Origin: Echinarachnius parma
Taxonomy: Eukaryota; Echinodermata; Echinoidea; Clypeasteroida; Echinarachniidae
Direction: 5' to 3'
Length of the DNA stretch: 64,000 nt
Assembly (NCBI GenBank): GCA_037951105.1
Contig: JBAMJV010007662.1
Span: 1-64,000, forward strand
In this document: positions 37,701-43,354 of the stretch, piece by piece
Layout of the letters: each line of letters opens with the position of its first letter
Position numbering within the stretch: position 1 is the stretch's first letter
Notes under the pieces: model-generated
What the model was told of the DNA's origin: nothing
What the model saw: the letters and a program-made list of their open reading frames with translations, nothing else
The model's database searches: none
Position numbers and translations under genes: made by a program

Positions 37701-39649
37701 CAACAACATAAAATACAGAGTGCGTATGATGCCATACCCTCCATTCATCTTAGCCAGAACATATACAAGCCCTTTACTCTGTATAGGGTTATAATTAACT
37801 TTACGCATCAAACCCTACATTACTATATTAAAATTTCATGTATTATAGACACAAGAGTCAAGAGAGAAACAACAGTGGCAATACCAACAAATAGAAAATA
37901 GGAGAAAAGGAAGAAATGTAGTGGATGAAGGAGATGAGATTGGAAGAGGAAAGATGGTAAAGAGGAGAAAGAAGAACAAGAAAGACAGAGAAAAGAAAGA
38001 AGAGACAAAGAAGAAAAAGGCTAACAATTGTTCAGTGACGTAATCCATCGTAGAAAGTATGGTAGTCTCCCGGGATTACAAATTTTAGTTGCTGCAGATG
38101 TTCATATTTACTGTCATTGATTGGCCTATGGTCTTGATACAGGGATGGTGGGGACAACTCCACCGCGCCGAGGACGTGGAAGGTCTTGCCAATCATCGCT
38201 GAACTTTAGCTTGTATTGGATACTACCATCTTCGTACTTAAGAGCACGAACGTTTGTCACCGTGGGGTCGCCAACCCTGCTTCCTGGTCGAATTGAAGGA
38301 ATGGTGATTGTCTTTGAGTAATCTCGGAAGAAGCGATAATCCAAGTACTTCACAACGTAGGGTCATAACAAGACGTCTTTAATACGTCATTTTACGACGT
38401 CCTTATGACAAAAATTAATTGTGAAAAAATGGTCTTTAAAAGACATCATTATGACATCTTCTATACGACACAAATTATCATGTCAAAAATGGTCTTTAAA
38501 AGGCGTCACAATGACATCATTATGACATCTTCTATACGACACAAATTATCATGTCAAAAATGGTCTTTAAAAGGCGTCACAATGACATCATTATGACATC
38601 TTCTATACGACACAAATTATCATGTCAAAAATGGTCTTTAAAAGACGTCACAATGGCGTCATTATAACATCTTCTATATACGACACAAATTATCATTTCA
38701 AAAATGGTCTTTAAAAGACGTCACAATGACGTCATTATGACATCTTCTATACGACATACGACGTGTTAACCAGTTTACGACCAAATTAATACGTCTTAAA
38801 GACGTCAGTCTGCTATCAGGGATGCATCGCACTGGTCCTGTAATGTTCATATTATCACACTCTTCTTGAAGTACCCTGCGTGACAATGGCTTTCTATCAT
38901 GATCGTTACACTTTTCTACGTAGAGGTATTGAGATACGAGGTATTGTACAGATTTTCAAGGCATAAGAAGAAGGAATTACACGTATCTCATGTTACGAGG
39001 TTTTGTCAGTGCAGCTTCAAAGGGGGTTAAAATTACGAGGTTTAGTTTCAGGGTGTTTGGGGAAAAACCCAGACAGGAGGCGTTCCATGGGTTTATCAGG
39101 TGGTGCCGTAGGTCATTAGGTACAAAATTATGCAAAAAACTCAAAATCTCAAAAAATTGAGATACGAGGTTTTGTCACCCCACCGACGATGCAAAAACAG
39201 ATACGAGGAAAATGCAATTAAACTTGCTTAAAAATATTAACAACAATAAACACATTTAATCATATATTCAAAACTATACATTCATATGCAAAAAGATGAA
39301 TGTATACCTTAACAGCATATTGTTTGTGTTATATGAACATTATCTCTAAAATTACGAAAATGTCGTTCATCTTTTGTTTGGTACTGTAATGAACTCTTGA
39401 AAGGTCAAATAAGTAAATAAATTCACTAATTAGTCAATTCATAAATACATGGAAGAGCAGCTGCTGCAAAGTCACATGCTACGTCATTTGTAGGGAACAG
39501 CGTTACTAGTAATTGCACTTACAATCGAACTTGACCTTGTTTACTGCTCTGGTCATCTTGGCTGTTTTGCCGGCCAGCTGGAATGCGGCCACCGCCCGGA
39601 CCTTCTTGGACGCTTCGTTACCCTGGCTTTTAGACACCTTAGTCCCCAT
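5146..39649 (-). CDS. Large NACHT/STAND protein: malectin-like + FBA-like + DUF4062 + NACHT + TPR (nephrocystin-3/TEP1-like C-terminus), 36 coding exons
   Basis: Exons in transcription order: 39649-39523, 35000-34932, 34448-34207, 33702-33400, 32882-32589, 32335-32148, 31004-30739, 30383-30219, 29606-29464, 28976-28872, 28453-28342, 27651-27545, 26743-26645, 25844-25772, 25191-25094, 24629-24429, 23967-23761, 22805-22510, 21856-21686, 21412-21287, 20818-20669, 19291-19121, 17335-17178, 16766-16597, 16007-15928, 15472-15281, 14726-14593, 13745-13661, 12576-12379, 10749-10612, 10182-10040, 9583-9460, 9154-9009, 7726-7606, 6713-6472, 5299-5146. All borders are GT/AG and all junction phases agree, except one missing base in exon 16. 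The sum is 5798 nt, one short of 1933 codons, so about 1932 residues plus a TAG stop. No signal peptide or membrane segment was seen, so the protein is probably cytosolic and possibly lipid-anchored. By family logic it is a STAND switch: sensor modules at the N-terminus, nucleotide-driven oligomerisation in the middle, TPRs for partner or ligand binding at the C-terminus. The donors of exons 5 (GTAGAC) and 23 (GTTTGC) are weak. The biological role is not known from sequence. Confidence 0.88.
5502..6036. mobile_element. Copy of the TTAA-type ~550 bp element
   Basis: It runs from 'taaaggggtagtacagttttgg' to 'caaaactgaactacccct' with the same interior words. It lies between exons 35 and 36 of the NACHT gene. 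Confidence 0.75.
6780..7015 (-). pseudogene. Two decayed copies of TPR exon 35
   Basis: 6780-6900 repeats the segment 6596-6715 (Asp-His-Pro-His-Val region) with substitutions and lacks a clean acceptor. 6946-7015 is an older, shorter copy starting from the 'aagatggccgcca' segment. Both lie 5' of the intact exon in gene orientation. Confidence 0.7.
9779..10005. repeat. Degenerate (CAAT)n-type microsatellite
   Basis: Repeated 'aaccaatcaatcaatcattc' words lie in the intron 5' of exon 32. Confidence 0.9.
10777..11520. mobile_element. 744 bp TIR element packed with AGCAATTGCTT palindromes
   Basis: The terminal repeats ACATAATGGGCCGTATGCAT and complement are 24 bp in all. Internally the palindrome AAGCAATTGCTT and its half 'caagcaattgctt' recur about 15-20 times, denser toward both ends. 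It lies in the intron between exons 29 and 30. Confidence 0.8.
11731..12265 (-). pseudogene. Three extra copies of exon 29 (one well preserved, two decayed)
   Basis: 12161-12265 encodes the same peptide as the 3' half of exon 29 (AVESRYLPTDEDKRE and onward) with mostly silent changes and keeps the GTAAGT donor, but it has lost the 5' half. The nearest upstream AG gives the wrong phase. 11951-12055 and 11731-11850 are older copies with indels. All lie 3' of the intact exon. Confidence 0.78.
12379..17335 (-). CDS. Exons 23-29: NACHT/STAND P-loop ATPase and winged-helix region (about residues 1239-1577)
   Basis: Exon 23 encodes the Walker A motif GESGSGKSAL after the strand KPLTII. Exon 24 encodes Walker B, VMIVLDALNQLD, in the 'D-A-L-N-Q-L' form typical of NPHP3/TEP1-like NACHTs. 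Exon 25 supplies a sensor-like strand (NVNILLSTLPG). Exon 26 has the helix NPLYLKALLDE of the GxP/helical region. Exons 28-29 carry the winged-helix-type segment (WCSHRGMSENEL, then FFHDHLRQAVESRYL). All motifs needed for nucleotide binding are present. It acts as the switch of the protein by family analogy. Confidence 0.88.
12851..12999. mobile_element. Small TIR element, about 150 bp
   Basis: The ends are 'ggtcccgttgcagaaa' and 'tttctgcaacggggcc', with inverted subterminal 'ttgtaa' words between them. Confidence 0.6.
13071..13584. mobile_element. Fold-back TIR element, 514 bp, TA target duplication
   Basis: It starts CAGGGTGGCC and ends GGCCACCCTG, with TA on both sides. Nearly the whole length is two inverted arms of about 230 bp. 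A sister copy is at 54271-54822. Confidence 0.82.
15085..15217 (-). pseudogene. Frameshifted copy of exon 26
   Basis: It matches MDLYGK...PLYLKALLDE of exon 26 and retains a GTATGT donor. The upstream part (KLQIITGY) is in another frame, and the acceptor region is missing. It lies 3' of the intact exon 15281-15472. Confidence 0.75.
16228..16311. repeat. Perfect 41 bp hairpin with a 2-nt loop
   Basis: The arm 'gattaaaagtgagcaaagaa...gggatt' is followed after CT by its exact complement. It is intronic, between exons 24 and 25. Confidence 0.92.
17421..18575 (-). pseudogene. Array of six degenerate copies of the Walker A (P-loop) exon
   Basis: Upstream of intact exon 23 lie copies at 17421-17564 (Walker Lys changed to Met, GESGSGMS; tail truncated), 17641-17789 (Walker A intact but TAA stop and lost donor), 17877-17984 (P-loop deleted), 18085-18194 (Walker A intact, internal deletion, acceptor AG lost), 18310-18398 (stop in Walker A) and 18495-18575 (barely recognisable). 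Spacing is about 200-240 bp. Only the copy nearest exon 24 (17178-17335) has acceptor, frame, Walker A and donor. Confidence 0.85.
18657..18897. mobile_element. About 240 bp element bounded by a G run and a C run
   Basis: The inverted ends are 'tcccggggg...ggtactca' and 'tgagtacccc...cctgggg'. It contains two copies of 'atccttagacatgggtcc'. It lies between the exon 22 relic and the P-loop array. Confidence 0.55.
18918..19067 (-). pseudogene. Diverged copy of exon 22
   Basis: It reads RRQQNAHFA...ARRRIYIAGQ...NYFVDQAHN followed by a GTGAGT donor, paralleling exon 22 (19121-19291). The first ~20 codons are unrecognisable and no good acceptor is present. It lies 3' of the intact exon. It could in principle be an alternative exon, but the missing 5' part argues against that. 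Confidence 0.65.
19121..22805 (-). CDS. Exons 18-22: DUF4062 (TIR-like) domain and linker (about residues 934-1238)
   Basis: Hallmarks: RIFVSSTFRDFGEERE, VDLRWGITEEQ and RPYFICLVGDRYGW. These are the three conserved blocks of DUF4062 as found in nephrocystin-3, TEP1 and NWD1, where they sit directly before a NACHT-type ATPase. The fold is related to TIR/SEFIR. Next come a linker (exons 19-21, acidic/Lys-rich DPKDKSKDEPKGE) and exon 22, which carries a helix with ARRRVYIGG ending just before the P-loop. The domain is complete, with no stops. Whether it has any enzymatic (for example NADase-like) activity cannot be told from what I see. Confidence 0.88.
19330..20668. other. Intron 21 of the NACHT gene: no gene recognised
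   Basis: About 1.4 kb between exons 21 and 22. A short repeat ('attt-agccatt-gagattt...gtgattaaacct-ctg') occurs at about 20000 and 20545. Nothing coding is supported. Confidence 0.6.
22205..22440 (-). pseudogene. Two decayed copies of the 3' part of exon 18 (DUF4062)
   Basis: 22205-22275 and about 22345-22440 resemble 22519-22600, which encodes the VDLRWGITEEQ region, with many substitutions and indels. They lie 3' of the intact exon 22510-22805. Confidence 0.65.
22890..23175 (-). pseudogene. Two decayed copies of the 5' part of exon 18
   Basis: 22890-22975 and 23050-23175 resemble the Lys-rich start of exon 18 (the KSTRAKSGKFKP...MRVRRTKREV segment). In the second, 'cctctcgcttcatgcgatcagccctcat' still aligns clearly. 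They lie 5' of the intact exon, so exon 18 has relics on both sides. Confidence 0.65.
23761..26743 (-). CDS. Exons 13-17: FBA-like (Fbs1/NCCRP1-type) domain plus coiled coil (about residues 708-933)
   Basis: Key matches to the F-box-associated (FBA) fold: NLLENSSGE; WNYGGDFKILDGG; FVTSYMSCTKYQDIDL; LDTAPDIQ; then GWIRESFTFKDYGPGVR followed by FWGGHFGTIISAAVLRV. The closing 'yGPGVR...F-W-x-G-x-x-G' segment is highly characteristic. In Fbs1/Fbs2 this fold grips the chitobiose core of N-glycans; NCCRP1 carries it without an F-box. No F-box is present here. The usual middle segment with W/C-rich residues is replaced by an acidic, Gly-rich stretch. Exon 17 then runs into a charged helix (ERKQEISGFLRELTTKYK) that predicts a coiled coil. 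Exon 16 has a frame break at about 24550-24557 (separate entry). Confidence 0.72.
24429..24629 (-). CDS. Exon 16 with a one-base deletion in the FBA-coding region
   Basis: The exon is 201 nt. Its acceptor (phase 0) and donor (phase 1) demand 202. The 5' part reads correctly to LSDAD. From about 24550-24557 the sensible reading (NVIAKKTTGKKG, then the FBA hallmark segment) is one frame over, and that frame joins exon 17 in phase. Read literally, the frame shifts and becomes an Arg-rich nonsense stretch. The cause could be a sequencing error, an allele-specific deletion or a genuine loss of function. The intact phases of the other 35 exons favour error or a very recent change. Confidence 0.75.
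25555..25732. mobile_element. Short hAT-like TIR element with long G and C runs
   Basis: Ends: CAGTGGCCGATCTACG and (complement) CAGGGGCGGATCTAGC. It contains a run of 22 G, a run of about 20 C and another of about 17 C. It is intronic. Confidence 0.6.
25846..26110 (-). repeat. SINE/LINE-type 3' tail ('agcgctatataaat...attattatt')
   Basis: On the minus strand the sequence reads 'gcattaagcgctatataaattcgtcatattattattatt', the tail form common to L2/CR1-related retroelements. The upstream extent is unclear. Confidence 0.5.
27545..30383 (-). CDS. Exons 8-12: malectin-like carbohydrate-binding domain (about residues 497-707)
   Basis: The block begins FALNCGGPAYQ, then FNDTQTMF, then a strand-turn-strand reading IPLKEGDYTLRLY, then RVFNDKLSLYF and CIGGILIYDD. 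This order (N-C-G-G, aromatic, F-x-D, 'P-x-x-G-x-Y-x-x-x-L-x', then R-x-F-x-x) is the signature layout of malectin and malectin-like domains. Malectin itself binds di-glucosylated high-mannose glycans in the ER; plant malectin-like domains sit on receptor kinases (established). Here the domain is inside a NACHT protein. The tail of exon 12 is a Glu/Lys-rich linker (DEEQEQELKVKQE). I cannot assign the sugar-contacting residues without alignment. Confidence 0.65.
30739..35000 (-). CDS. Exons 2-7: Cys/Gly-rich region with three ~105-residue internal repeats (about residues 43-496)
   Basis: I do not recognise a named domain. The reading frame runs unbroken through six exons. I see three similar blocks, each opening with a hydrophobic strand and a Cys or Thr: ALLLLTRAKG, ALIICSAPP and SMLVLCSHS. 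Each is followed about 20 residues later by a strand ending in a D/K-G turn (RCGYDGN, HFQRDGD, TIMKGK). The pattern suggests a beta-rich triplicated fold. The region has many Cys and Gly-Gly but no signal peptide. By position it precedes the malectin-like domain, so a recognition role is plausible but unproven. Confidence 0.6.
31195..31517. mobile_element. 323 bp TIR element packed with CACAGTGTGA words, 5 bp target duplication
   Basis: The terminal repeats CATCCCTGCCGGAAAGAAC and complement are flanked by CTTAT at 31190-31194 and 31518-31522. The interior is an inverted series of 'cacactgtga/cacagtgtga'. It lies in the intron between exons 6 and 7. Confidence 0.82.
35951..36555. mobile_element. 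Related fold-back element with homopolymer-rich ends
   Basis: It starts CAGGGTGCCCCC and ends in GGGGGGGCACACTG. The arms ('ggaacggcatacttccggtaataa...' and its complement) enclose the centre. It differs in sequence from the 514/552 bp family but has the same layout. It is nested in the 3.86 kb element. Confidence 0.65.
36455..36548. repeat. (GTT)n/(T)n G-rich simple repeat
   Basis: 'tgttgttgttgttg' is followed by 'ttttgttttgtttttg' and a G run. It is part of the fold-back element's right arm. Confidence 0.85.
36862..37049. mobile_element. Pogo/mariner-type short TIR element containing the left duplication breakpoint
   Basis: The ends 'cagtggaaactcgatataa' and 'ttatactgagtttcccctg' are flanked by TA. 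Only its right half is present at the start of copy 2 (43355). Confidence 0.7.
38126..38353 (-). other. Isolated 75-codon open frame inside the TIR element (repeated at 44510-44737)
   Basis: This reads YLDYRFFRDYSKTITIPSI..., then VGDPTVTNVRALKYEDGSI, ending LPRPRRGG. The composition is protein-like rather than repeat-like. I do not recognise the family; it may be a remnant of the element's coding sequence. No splice sites could be assigned confidently. Confidence 0.3.
38427..38750. repeat. Minisatellite, about 71 bp unit, five copies
   Basis: 'ggtctttaaaag' recurs at 38431, 38491, 38562, 38633 and 38706 within units containing 'gacgtcacaatgacatcattatgacatcttctatacgacacaaattatcatgtc'. The same array is at 44811-45134 in copy 2. 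Confidence 0.85.
39523..39649 (-). CDS. Exon 1 of the NACHT gene: N-myristoylation-type N-terminus
   Basis: The ATG is at 39649-39647 and the donor is GTAAGT. The peptide starts MGTKVSKSQG: Gly2, Ser6 and Lys7 match the classic N-myristoyl-transferase substrate pattern, and a basic Lys/Arg-rich stretch follows, as in proteins held at membranes by myristate plus charge. Vertebrate nephrocystin-3 also starts with MGT and is myristoylated for UNC119-dependent ciliary delivery (established for that family). Exon 1 is the only exon repeated inside the 6384 bp tandem duplication; an identical copy lies at 45907-46033. Myristoylation itself is inferred. Confidence 0.82.
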
Positions 39650-39789
39650 GGTAACAACAAACTATATCTAGTTATGTGATGATTTGAACATTACAGTTCG
39701 TCTTACGGTCGCTTTCTTGCACGTTGTACCTCTGAGGAAGCAGAGAACGGGTTAATTTGCATAATGTTAAATCATATTCATTGTTTATA

Positions 39790-40022
39790 GCCCGGTCACA
39801 TATCAACGGATTGCGTAAACGGACGTCAAACGGAGAGCTAAATTTTCCATCCGTTCGTCTCCGTTCGTATGCGTTTCTTGTCCGTTCCTTGTCCGGTGAT
39901 GTACGTTGTTCTGTTTTGTACATAAAGCAATGGAGACGACTTTCATCACCGGATAATTTCATTTCGCAAATTTTATATTCGTTGGGCATTCGTTTCCGCT
40001 ATCCGTTGATATCTGACCGGGC
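39790..40022. mobile_element. 233 bp TIR element just upstream of exon 1 (also 46174-46406)
   Basis: The ends are 'gcccggtcacatatcaacgga' and 'tccgttgatatctgaccgggc'. It lies about 140 bp upstream of the start codon of the NACHT gene, so it is probably in the 5' UTR or promoter. It contains repeated 'ccgtt' words. Confidence 0.7.
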
Positions 40023-41035
40023 CATTACATATAGAACGTATGCGTCTAGCTTCGCCTGGTCACCATTTTGGATACCCTGCATCCCATGGAAACAACAAGT
40101 AAGATTTATTTTTGGGGCTTAGTTGAACACTATTGTCCGTCTTGGGCTTCTATACAGAAATTCGTAAAACCTAAATATTTTCCTTGCTTCTATTTGTAAT
40201 GCAAATACAAGGAGTTATGTATATGAACCGCTACAGTTCTAAGTTGTGGATTTCGACAATGTTAGTACGTCCCTTTATTGTTCCTTTAACCATCCAATAA
40301 CCTTTCGTGATGTTCCGTGATCAAACAACGAAATACTCGTTTGCATTGTGTAACACCACATAATGCAATTTATATTGATATAGTACCCGAGCGTTTTGCC
40401 GCGCCATTCATATTACACGATCATCAATCATCGGAAATACATACAGTCACATATTTCACAGTAATATTCCGAGCGTGAATCGAATAATGAATTAATTGAA
40501 CAGCCATCATGAAACAGCGGAACCCAATTGTTTTCATTGTGTAATAAATACTGCAATAATGTTTCGATTAATATAGCACATGATATTGAGGATAATTCTG
40601 TGCGTGTATACAACATGTAATACCCGATTACACACATACAAGAACGGGCACTAATATTCTCACCGTAAATATAATAATGAATGAACCGAAGGGAAAAAAA
40701 GATGTCATGAATTTATTGAATCCCAACCTGTTTTTTTTTCCTCAAACTTTAAGTTATCAAAGTAGCATTTATAAAGTAAACTGCATCTAGTGTCAAGATA
40801 ACACACGCAGCTTAATCGTGAGTAGGCATTTTGCGAACAATTTATCATCAATCTGATAATTTCATGTTCTGTACTTGATTTTCAAGATAATTGAATTAAA
40901 CAGACACTGCCAAATGGATTTGTTATTTCAGGTATTATTTATAAGTCAAATATAATGCTATTATGTTTTTGGCTACTTACATGTAGTTCAATATTCTCGA
41001 AATAACTCATGAAGATACTGCATGTAAAGCCCGGC

Positions 41036-41231
41036 GCAGACAGAGCCGACTCGACCCGATCCGACTGGTTTAAATCAGGCTAGAGTTGGGCCCGGTCGGT
41101 CGGAGCAGATTTATCGCGTTGAATCGGCCCCAACTGGCATCCGACTGTCTCTCGACTGGCAAAATGTGTGTCGCGAGGCACTGAAAACTGAGCCGATCGG
41201 AATGACAACCAGTCGAGTCGGCTCTGTCTGC
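41036..41231. mobile_element. 196 bp element with 20 bp perfect TIR (also 47420-47615)
   Basis: The left end is GCAGACAGAGCCGACTCGAC and the right end its exact complement. A related sequence without clear ends is at about 21170-21262 ('gagtcggctttgtctgc...'). Confidence 0.75.
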
Positions 41232-43063
41232 ATTACATGGGCATTACATGTAAAAACCTATAGTCAGTTGGTCAGACTGCATGATTGGCGGGGGCAGGCT
41301 GGGGATGGGGCACACCTGTGGCATTTCTGTATGTGTACACAAATCTGCCCATCATGCTTTTATATTACTGGGGTGGGGGTCGTGCGCCCCGAACTTTACG
41401 GGCTGGTATGACTTCAAGTAAATGACCTGTACTTGCCATATTAACCTTATCTTATCTTATCTTATCTTACCTTGTCCGTCATATTGATTTTACACAATTT
41501 GATTTGTTTGATTTCTTATCAGCATAATATCATAATTCAAATCATAAAAAAAATAAACAAGTTGCATTAATTACACATTAGTGATTAATTTATTAGGAAC
41601 AAATAGAGCTTCCAATATGAAAGTTATCTATTAACTTCATGAGTCTTTTTAGTAAGTGAAGTTTGAATGCTGTGTGATAATTTAGTTTGATATAAAAGGA
41701 AACAAAATGTTTTAAAAAAGACGTAATTCGCATGACCTCCTGCCCTTGTTTTTTTGGTTACCTTAATCACAAAGCGTTACATAACGCGTTTCAATCAATC
41801 ATAAATATATCAGTTATTAGGGAGACATTTCACAAATAAAGAGTCATTCTATAAACCATTCTGCTTCATTTGCCAAGGTACAAGACTGATGCTTTTTTTC
41901 ACTAGCGCTTGTGCTAAACTTTGGTTTCCTTTAAAACAGCAATGTTAACTTCCGTATACATGTACTTTGATAGGTATGTTAGCATTAATTAAGTAAACTA
42001 ATATATTGAAGCAACTCATTGTTTTGTAAATCATGTACAGTTCGTATTTCAATTATTTGTTTGCATACTGTCTTAGTGTTATGATGTACATACATACGAT
42101 ATTATTTTGTTGTTAATAGACTTCACTTTATATATTTGACAAGGATAATGCAAGGATAGATTTATATTACTGGAAACTATCTTATCTTATAGTATATAAT
42201 AAGGTACTCACATTGTATGATTGCTGTCAATGCATCCATCTGCCCATCCACCTGGTCCTCATTATTCTTGAATTCTTAAATATTAATATTAATATATATA
42301 TATAGTTTAGAACAATATGGCAGTAAATCCCCAAATAGATCATGTAGTTGAAAAGGCCAACGTGAGTTTCAAGTCCAATCGACCAGTATGCTGGATGTGA
42401 TGCATGCTATTATATATTCAGCGTGGAATATTGCAATGAATAGACGTAATATACCAAATCAATACATGTAATAATTTCAGTGACATAATCATTATCACTG
42501 TATTAATTACATTTCATATCGAATGCATGCCCCGCGCACGTTTTGCCATGGTCATGATGGTAGTGCTAGTCTCAATTAAAACAAATATTTGACAACCTTT
42601 TTACTAACATTTTTTGTTGTTTTTCATGTATATTTTTATGACACAAAGGAAAACAGTTTTATAAGTCATACTTATTTGTATGTTTGTAGGCTATGACGTA
42701 TATCCATGGGCATATGATATAACATTCGTTCATTCAGAAATAACACATTTCCCGAAACATCTATACTTAGTTACTAGGGCACATAAATCTGAACGTGTCT
42801 GCGACAAAGACTACCATGGATGGCGGAGCGGACTTTGATTACACGTTGTCATGGTGTTCGTCGGATGATCGAGTCTCGTGTATGGAAGTATCATAATTTG
42901 TACAATGGGTCGAACAATAACGAGTCACACAATCACCACGATCAATGAAAAGCTATCAACGGTTCGGCATTGAACCCGAAAATATTCGAGATGTATATTT
43001 TTGGATAATGCATGCAATGGTACGCCAAAACCAAATAACTTTTTGGTAATAATACTAATAATA

Positions 43064-43263
43064 ACGATATCGAAAATAATAGCGCTAGTGATATTCGTTT
43101 GTCTCGCAATGTATGGTCAACAAGGAATCTAAACGATCAGGACGTTTCGTGTGCCGCTGCAACACTTTGTCAAGTGATATAACGTCGTGATCTTTTAGAT
43201 TCCTTGTTGACCATACATTGCGAGACAAACGAATATCACTAGCGATATTATTTTCGATACTAT
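43064..43263. repeat. Long inverted repeat near the duplication junction (also 49448-49647)
   Basis: Two arms of about 67 bp ('gatatcgaaaataatagcgctagtgatattcg...aaggaatctaa' and its complement) surround a ~65 bp spacer. It lies about 90 bp left of the copy 1/copy 2 junction. Confidence 0.8.
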
Positions 43264-43354
43264 ATCCGCAATGAGTAATGTATTTATTATTAATAACGAT
43301 ATCTTATTATTACAAAGAAATTGTGTGGCATGAAACTTGTAGCTCTTCTCTCTC

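Larger units (their letters stand above)
35333..39188. mobile_element. 3.86 kb TIR element in intron 1 with subterminal repeats
   Basis: The ends carry a ~32 bp inverted repeat starting CGTCGGTGGGGTGACAAAAC (35333 inward; complementary copy at 39157-39188). Inside both ends the words 'gagatacgag' and 'gttacgagg' recur (left 35500-35650; right 38930-39030), like transposase-binding subterminal repeats. No transposase was recognised. Other short elements are nested inside. A target-site duplication is not evident. Confidence 0.65.
36971..43354. repeat. 6384 bp tandem duplication, copy 1
   Basis: The sequence from 'atagtgatataac' at 36971 recurs from 43355 with a constant offset of 6384 bp, and I see no difference between the copies. 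It contains part of intron 1, the right end of a TIR element, the 71-bp minisatellite, exon 1, the upstream region and several short elements. Confidence 0.93.

Noticed and set aside
37823..38048. Ser/Phe/Leu-rich open frames on the minus strand (also at 44207-44432)
   Set aside because: They translate a purine-rich 'gaagaaagaggag' low-complexity stretch; no gene features.
39672..40122. Opposed 105- and 121-codon frames upstream of exon 1 (also in copy 2)
   Set aside because: They lie across a TIR element, overlap each other on opposite strands and show no domain or splice support.
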